Shown: one piece after another, positions 59,439 through 64,000 of the stretch
Numbering within the stretch: position 1 is the stretch's first letter
Layout of the letters: every line of letters begins with the position of its first letter
NCBI GenBank assembly: GCA_900755095.1
Contig: CAAEFE010000092.1
Location: 14,481 to 78,480, forward strand
DNA from: an uncultured Bacteroides sp.
GTDB lineage: Bacteria; Bacteroidota; Bacteroidia; Bacteroidales; Bacteroidaceae
DNA length: 64,000 nt
Direction of reading: 5' to 3'
Made by a program: the position numbers and the translations under genes
Notes under the pieces: generated by a model
The model's input: the letters and a program-made list of their open reading frames with translations, nothing else
Told to the model about the DNA's origin: nothing
Databases searched by the model: none

Positions 59439-62033
59439 TTAATTATAAGTTTCACGAATATGTTTGATTGTCAAAGGCAGCTCCTCTCCTTTCTTTATTT
59501 GGGGAGAAGTGATGACGACCGTTTTACGTTCTCCGGGAAGAAGGTCGAAAAAGTTGTCGCTGAAACGGGCTCCCTGCAAAGGAATTTCAATAAAGACATC
59601 TTTTGCAAGAGCGGGAGAAAACAATGTCAGTTCACACATGCCGTCTTTCTGTTTCATCTTGCAGGAAACGGTTGTTTCAGGCAGAAGCAGGTCTTTTGTT
59701 TTTCTAAAGAAGTATACGGTTTCGGCAAGGGTGTTTCCTGCCTTGTCTTTCAGGGTCAGTTGCATGAAACAGCGTTGCTGTTCTTCCGGTGATAGCCAGG
59801 TGTCGGTTTTTATACGGTACACGCATTGGGAAGTGTTAGCCGGAACTGTCAATGTGTTGAGTCGTATCGGCTTGCCTTGTTTCTTTCTGTCAAAGTCTGT
59901 TACTTTCATTTCCAACATCAGGTGGTCTTTGGTGTCCGGACAGTCGGAAATCAGGTAGATATTGAGGCTGTCGTTTTGCCGGATAGGATTGATGAGGATT
60001 GGAGCAAAGGCTCGTTTGGCTTGGTAATGCAGGGCTTTCCAATTACCGTAATAGTCGATGCTCGACCAGGATACTACCGGCCAGCTGTCATTCAGTTGCC
60101 AATACAGGGTACCCATACAGTAAGGACGGTTCCGGCGGTGTGCTTCCAGTCCGTGACGCATTCCTTGTCCTTGCAGCACTAGTCCGACATAGACAAAGTC
60201 TTCAAATTTTTCGGGGATGATATAGTCGCGCTCCATGTAGGTACGAATCAGGGCGTTGCCGATGCTGCTTTTCTGATGAGCATTCATCACTTCCGATTCT
60301 ATCTGATAATCTTCCGGAGCGGCGAAAGTGGAGATGGTCTTCATTTCCGGGAAGGACTGAAAACCGAATTCGCTCATGAAACGGGGCAGGTCTGTATCGA
60401 GTGACTCGAATGTTTTTTGACCATACCAGACTCCCCAGTTATGGCTGTCTCCTATCCCCCAGGATTCAGGACGCCCCCAGTTGGCAAAATACGGGGAGCT
60501 GTGTATGTAGAAACGGTCGGCATCCAGTTCCTTAACCTTGGCTGGAAGGAGCTGATGGAACAGTTTGTCGTAGCCTCGAAACATTTCCTGATAGATTTCG
60601 GGCGGGAAGTTCTTGTCGAATCCCCAATATTTTAAGGCTTCCAGTATTTCGTTATTGCCGCACCACATCGCCAGGGAAGCATGATTGCGAAGGCGACGGA
60701 TGTTATAGCAGGCTTCCGCCTCTACCCTTTTCAGAAAGGTGGGGTCGGACGGATAGGGAGTGCAGGCAAACATGAAGTCTTGCCACACCAGTATTCCGTT
60801 TTCATCTGCCAGGTCATAGAAACGGTCATCTTCGTACGTTCCACCTCCCCATACACGAATGACATTCATGTTCGCTTCGCGGATGTCGCGGAATAAGGTT
60901 TGGTAGCGTTCGGTAGTGACGTTAGTCAAGAGTGCATCCTGGGGGATGTAATTGGCTCCTTTGGCAAACATAGGTACACCATTTACTTCAAAATAGAAGG
61001 ATTCTCCGTCTTTATCTTTTTCATTAACGAGGCGAACAGTACGCAGTCCTATCCGGTGCGATTGCTCGGCTACGACTTTATCTTCTACTATGATTTGAGC
61101 GGAGAAATCATACAGGGCGGGCTTTCCCCATCCATTCGGCATCCAACGTACGGGGGATGCCACTTCGGAAGGTATGGAAACATGATTGATTCCGGGCTGT
61201 AAGGTGATTGCCTGGCTGATGCTTTTTTCTGCACTTCCTTCGAATGAGGTATTGATTCTCACCTCTGCCTGAAGTGGCCGGGGGAGTATGTTGTTTATTT
61301 CTAATTCATTAGACAGGTTTGCGAGCTGGTCGGTCAGTGCGAGTTGTTTTACGTGGTAGTCACTGATAGAAGCTGCGTCATAAAAACGGATGGTCACCGG
61401 ACGCCAGATGCCGCTGGTCACCATGCGGATTCCCCAGTCCCAGCCATAGCTGTAAGGGGCTTTACGGGAGAATATGCTTAAATGTTTGTCGTGATGGTCG
61501 TTGTCTGCCGGATAGTTGAATCCGTTCGAGTTATATTGAGGCAGTGTCTGCCGGATGGGGGAATGAAAATAGATGTGAAGAAGGTTTTCTCCGATACGGA
61601 GTTGGGACTTGACGGGTATGGTATAACCGACAAACATGTTATCGGCTTTCAGCAACAGTGCTCCATTGAGGTATACATCGGCGTATGTGTCAAGGCCTTC
61701 AAAAACCAATTGGGCGTCATCCCGTTTCAGTTGTTCGGGGGTAACTGTAAAAGCAGTCCGGTATTCCCAGTCTTCATTTTCCACCCACTGAATCTTTTGT
61801 TCATTGATGCCATAAAAAGGATCGGGAAGTTGTTTATGGTTAATAAGATCCTGATGAACGGTGCCCGGAACCTGTGCCGGTCGCCACAGCTCCGTCCCTG
61901 CCTGGGAAAACTCCCAGCCTGTATTTAGAACGACAACTTCGGAATTGTCATTGCTCTGTGCATATGCCATACTGCAACAGCATAGTAGTTCACATGCTAT
62001 TTGAGCCTTTTTTCCGATCAAATTAATCATCAT
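59439..62033 (-). CDS. GH2 beta-mannosidase
   Basis: An 864-residue exported glycosidase starting at MMINLIGKK (the frame opens at 62090, across the promoter). Its signal peptide ends near 'MAYAQ'. Domains: a sugar-binding N-domain with 'WEFSQAGTELWRPAQVPGTV', an Ig-like domain, then the barrel with 'VIRVWGGGTYEDDRFYDLAD', the acid/base in 'MWCGNNEILEAL' and the nucleophile Glu in 'FMSEFGFQSFPEM'. The WGGG and GNNE pattern is that of beta-mannosidases. It could remove the beta-mannose of N-glycan cores. Confidence 0.93.
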   Translation of the reverse strand: MMINLIGKKAQIACELLCCCSMAYAQSNDNSEVVVLNTGWEFSQAGTELWRPAQVPGTVHQDLINHKQLPDPFYGINEQKIQWVENEDWEYRTAFTVTPEQLKRDDAQLVFEGLDTYADVYLNGALLLKADNMFVGYTIPVKSQLRIGENLLHIYFHSPIRQTLPQYNSNGFNYPADNDHHDKHLSIFSRKAPYSYGWDWGIRMVTSGIWRPVTIRFYDAASISDYHVKQLALTDQLANLSNELEINNILPRPLQAEVRINTSFEGSAEKSISQAITLQPGINHVSIPSEVASPVRWMPNGWGKPALYDFSAQIIVEDKVVAEQSHRIGLRTVRLVNEKDKDGESFYFEVNGVPMFAKGANYIPQDALLTNVTTERYQTLFRDIREANMNVIRVWGGGTYEDDRFYDLADENGILVWQDFMFACTPYPSDPTFLKRVEAEACYNIRRLRNHASLAMWCGNNEILEALKYWGFDKNFPPEIYQEMFRGYDKLFHQLLPAKVKELDADRFYIHSSPYFANWGRPESWGIGDSHNWGVWYGQKTFESLDTDLPRFMSEFGFQSFPEMKTISTFAAPEDYQIESEVMNAHQKSSIGNALIRTYMERDYIIPEKFEDFVYVGLVLQGQGMRHGLEAHRRNRPYCMGTLYWQLNDSWPVVSWSSIDYYGNWKALHYQAKRAFAPILINPIRQNDSLNIYLISDCPDTKDHLMLEMKVTDFDRKKQGKPIRLNTLTVPANTSQCVYRIKTDTWLSPEEQQRCFMQLTLKDKAGNTLAETVYFFRKTKDLLLPETTVSCKMKQKDGMCELTLFSPALAKDVFIEIPLQGARFSDNFFDLLPGERKTVVITSPQIKKGEELPLTIKHIRETYN

Positions 62034-62060
62034 AGTGGGGGCATTAGATATTAACGGATT

Positions 62061-62068
62061 CAAAGATA
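62061..62068 (-). promoter_or_regulatory. -7 box for the GH2-GH20-GH20 transcript
   Basis: TATCTTTG on the minus strand, 28 bp before the GH2 start. It suggests that the three glycosidase genes after the sialidase are transcribed on their own as well. Confidence 0.62.
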
Positions 62069-62186
62069 TTATTTTTTCAGCAAATTTCACTGATAATTTA
62101 ACAAAATATGTTGTTTTTGCACGCCACGATAAATATACGGTTTTATTCTTTTATCATATCGGATAGTTTAACCGCTATTATATCTA

Positions 62187-63821
62187 TCATTTCATTCCTA
62201 ACAAATCTGTTAATTTCACCGCCTGAAAAGTCATGTGTGCCACACTGCTCTCATATAGAATACCGATTGTCTCTTTATCAATCATCGTCAGGCAACTATA
62301 TCCCCATCCTTCTGCTTCGTCGAGCATGATTTGATGTTCGGGCAACCAGGTAAGTCCTTTATCCAGACTTGCTTTTATTGTTATATGATTGCGCCCTTTA
62401 GTCGTATCCGGATTTGAAAACAACAGGAGGTCTTTATTCAAAACGTTGTCCTTGGCATCGACATGAATCAGACTGGCCATACATACCGGTTCCTGAAGTG
62501 CCTTACGTGAAGATGGGTGTTCTGTCCAGGTTTTTCCCAAATCTTTCGTTATGGCAATAGCCCGGCTTCCTCCTCTATTGTCACGCATATTCAGCATCAA
62601 TACTCCCGGTTCTATTTCCGCAACTTGTGCTTCCGTTGTATTTGTTCGTGCCAGATGATGCATTTTCCATGTTTTTCCCCGGTCTTTACTATACATGATT
62701 CCTGCATTCGGGATACGGGTAGAGTCGATAAACTGTGTTGGAAATACTAATGTACCGTCGCTCATCGTTATTCCTCGTCCTGGACCTTGAAGCAGAAAAT
62801 ACCAGGACGGATCTTTTACCTGCTCTGTTATATTGATCGGTTTCGACCATGTTTTACCATCGTCTGTGCTCTTTGCCAATACCAGCTGTGCGGTATGGTT
62901 TATATCCATTCCCGGATGGGAGCTCCACCAGGCACGTTGATTACCCATACCATGTGTCCATGCGGCAACCACCCAGACGGTATTCGTTTGAGTATCTACC
63001 AAAATAGAGGGATCTCCTACCCCATTCTGTGCTTTAGGCAAACCGCCATACTCACCAAATGAAAGCGGAAGACGCATTTTCTCCCAGCTCTTCCCTCCGT
63101 CAGTGCTACGACTCAAACCCACATCTACATATTCCTGTAAATCGACACTACTATTATATCGGACATCGTACACTCCCAATAATGTTCCTTTATTGGTTGT
63201 CACTAATCCGGGAATACGGAAGGAAGCAGAACCGTCATTACCAGCATGACGAACTCCGACTGCCATCCGGTGAGTAATATCTTTCGGGGAAATAAATTTA
63301 CAATAGAGTTCTTTCCCATCCACTTTTACAGCATGTAAATCAGAGACTATTTTAGTATGCAAAGAGGCATCTGTTTTCATCTGCAAACTGATCCAAAAAA
63401 AGTTGACACCTGGAAATAAATTGTAATTACCTCTTAATACAACTTTTTCCGATGGTCCGACCTCTGCACATTTTATGGAATAGGAAGGATTAGCCGCCAA
63501 TGTCGCACCCGGTCGATGGCTGGATATGTACTCTACAGGGGCAAAGCGATTTTTGTTTTGATCTTGTAAGGCCTCTGTTCCTCCATAATAGAGTTTGATT
63601 GCCTGGACATCCGCTAAGTTGGTACTTTTACTGAAATCTAAAACAACTTCATCGAGCATCTTGCTTTCCTTTGCATCCAACCGGATATAGAACAGAACAT
63701 TGTCCTGCCGCTCTATCAAAACCGGGATTTGTGTTTCATGGATAAACACTGTGTCTGAAGCTTTTACGTCAAAAGAATAGCCTAATAAGACAAGGAAAAG
63801 TAAATAAAAAATTCTTCTCAT
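62187..63821 (-). CDS. Exo-sialidase (GH33)
   Basis: A 544-residue exported sialidase starting at MRRIFYLLFL (the frame opens at 63902). The signal peptide ends near 'FDVKA'. The N-terminal beta-sandwich (about 25-175) is a sialidase-associated binding domain. The propeller carries 'FRIPGLV' (FRIP with the arginine-triad Arg) and Asp-boxes 'SRSTDGGKSW', 'KSTDDGKTW', 'YSKDRGKTW' and 'ITKDLGKTW'; the nucleophile Tyr lies in 'EGWGYSCL'. It would release terminal sialic acid, the first step before the other PUL enzymes act. Confidence 0.95.
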   Translation of the reverse strand: MRRIFYLLFLVLLGYSFDVKASDTVFIHETQIPVLIERQDNVLFYIRLDAKESKMLDEVVLDFSKSTNLADVQAIKLYYGGTEALQDQNKNRFAPVEYISSHRPGATLAANPSYSIKCAEVGPSEKVVLRGNYNLFPGVNFFWISLQMKTDASLHTKIVSDLHAVKVDGKELYCKFISPKDITHRMAVGVRHAGNDGSASFRIPGLVTTNKGTLLGVYDVRYNSSVDLQEYVDVGLSRSTDGGKSWEKMRLPLSFGEYGGLPKAQNGVGDPSILVDTQTNTVWVVAAWTHGMGNQRAWWSSHPGMDINHTAQLVLAKSTDDGKTWSKPINITEQVKDPSWYFLLQGPGRGITMSDGTLVFPTQFIDSTRIPNAGIMYSKDRGKTWKMHHLARTNTTEAQVAEIEPGVLMLNMRDNRGGSRAIAITKDLGKTWTEHPSSRKALQEPVCMASLIHVDAKDNVLNKDLLLFSNPDTTKGRNHITIKASLDKGLTWLPEHQIMLDEAEGWGYSCLTMIDKETIGILYESSVAHMTFQAVKLTDLLGMK

Positions 63822-63898
63822 AATGGGGGTATTAGTTAGTTTAACGCGATAAAGATAAAACTTTTCTACCATAATACAGCTATGCAAACAGTTAACTT

Positions 63899-64000
63899 TC
63901 ATTTTACCAAGTTCTGGTAGGACTAGTCAATACTTTGACCACCGTTCTGGCTCTTGTCATCATTGATAAGGTAGGCCGCAAGAAACTTGTTTATTACGGA
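63899..64000 (+). pseudogene. 5'-truncated MFS sugar-transporter fragment
   Basis: After a TAA at 63893-63895, an open frame runs to the window edge reading 'SFYQVLVGLVNTLTTVLALV' then 'IIDKVGRKKLVYYG'. This is the middle of a sugar-porter MFS protein (a membrane helix followed by the conserved D-K-x-G-R-K loop), without any start codon or the preceding helices. It looks like the remains of a transporter gene cut off where the sialidase promoter region now lies. The rest is outside the window. Confidence 0.62.

Overview
The window is chromosomal DNA of a gut Bacteroides. The signs are repeated Bacteroides-type promoters (a TAnnTTTG -7 box, often with TTTG about 20 bp upstream), few Shine-Dalgarno sites on chromosomal genes, a SusC/SusD pair with glycoside hydrolases, RHS-type surface proteins, a BspA-like protein, and the HU / amidase / 'smalltalk' module typical of the genus. 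I cannot name the species from sequence alone.

Bases 1-19479 are the right part of a tailed prophage. Read leftward from the right: a lysogeny switch with a LexA/CI-type repressor (15.7-16.5 kb), early genes (excisionase-like protein, YqaJ exonuclease, DUF4494, DUF1064 nuclease, an O/P-like replication pair, a methyltransferase, HNH endonuclease), then HK97-type head genes (terminases, portal, protease, capsid, connectors). Tail, lysis and integrase genes must lie beyond the left edge. Behind the repressor is a rightward operon of four envelope-directed proteins, probable lysogenic cargo. A further AT-rich membrane-protein gene sits between the HNH gene and the small terminase. The prophage ends at 19433-19479 in a 3' tRNA fragment, probably tRNA-Glu(CTC): the attachment site.

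From 19.5 to 29.9 kb are ordinary chromosomal genes: a lipoprotein, Crp/Fnr and AraC regulators, a secreted 5'-nucleotidase coupled to a sensor kinase with a periplasmic binding domain, Tex, a CPBP membrane protease and a leucine-rich-repeat surface protein.

From 29.9 to 37.8 kb is an RHS polymorphic-toxin-like locus: two large secreted YD-repeat proteins followed by a tail of small related membrane proteins and the detached C-terminal tip of another RHS protein. This looks like a decaying array of toxin-tip and immunity cassettes.

From 37.9 to 42.7 kb is a module of smalltalk peptide, amidase, HU-like protein, DUF4248 protein, a frameshifted gene and a VirE-type primase/helicase. It contains a striking 4 x 21-bp tandem repeat and strong hairpins. 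Then come an AAA-ATPase/nuclease-like protein, a YdeI-family protein, an ABC-F ATPase, grpE-dnaJ and an AlkC-like repair protein.

From 50.4 to 63.8 kb is a polysaccharide utilisation locus on the minus strand: sialidase, GH2 beta-mannosidase-like enzyme, two GH20 beta-hexosaminidases, then SusC and SusD behind their own promoter. Together they could trim sialic acid, N-acetylhexosamine and mannose from host glycans and import the products. The order resembles, from memory, the BT0455-BT0462 region of B. thetaiotaomicron. The right edge holds a truncated sugar-transporter fragment.
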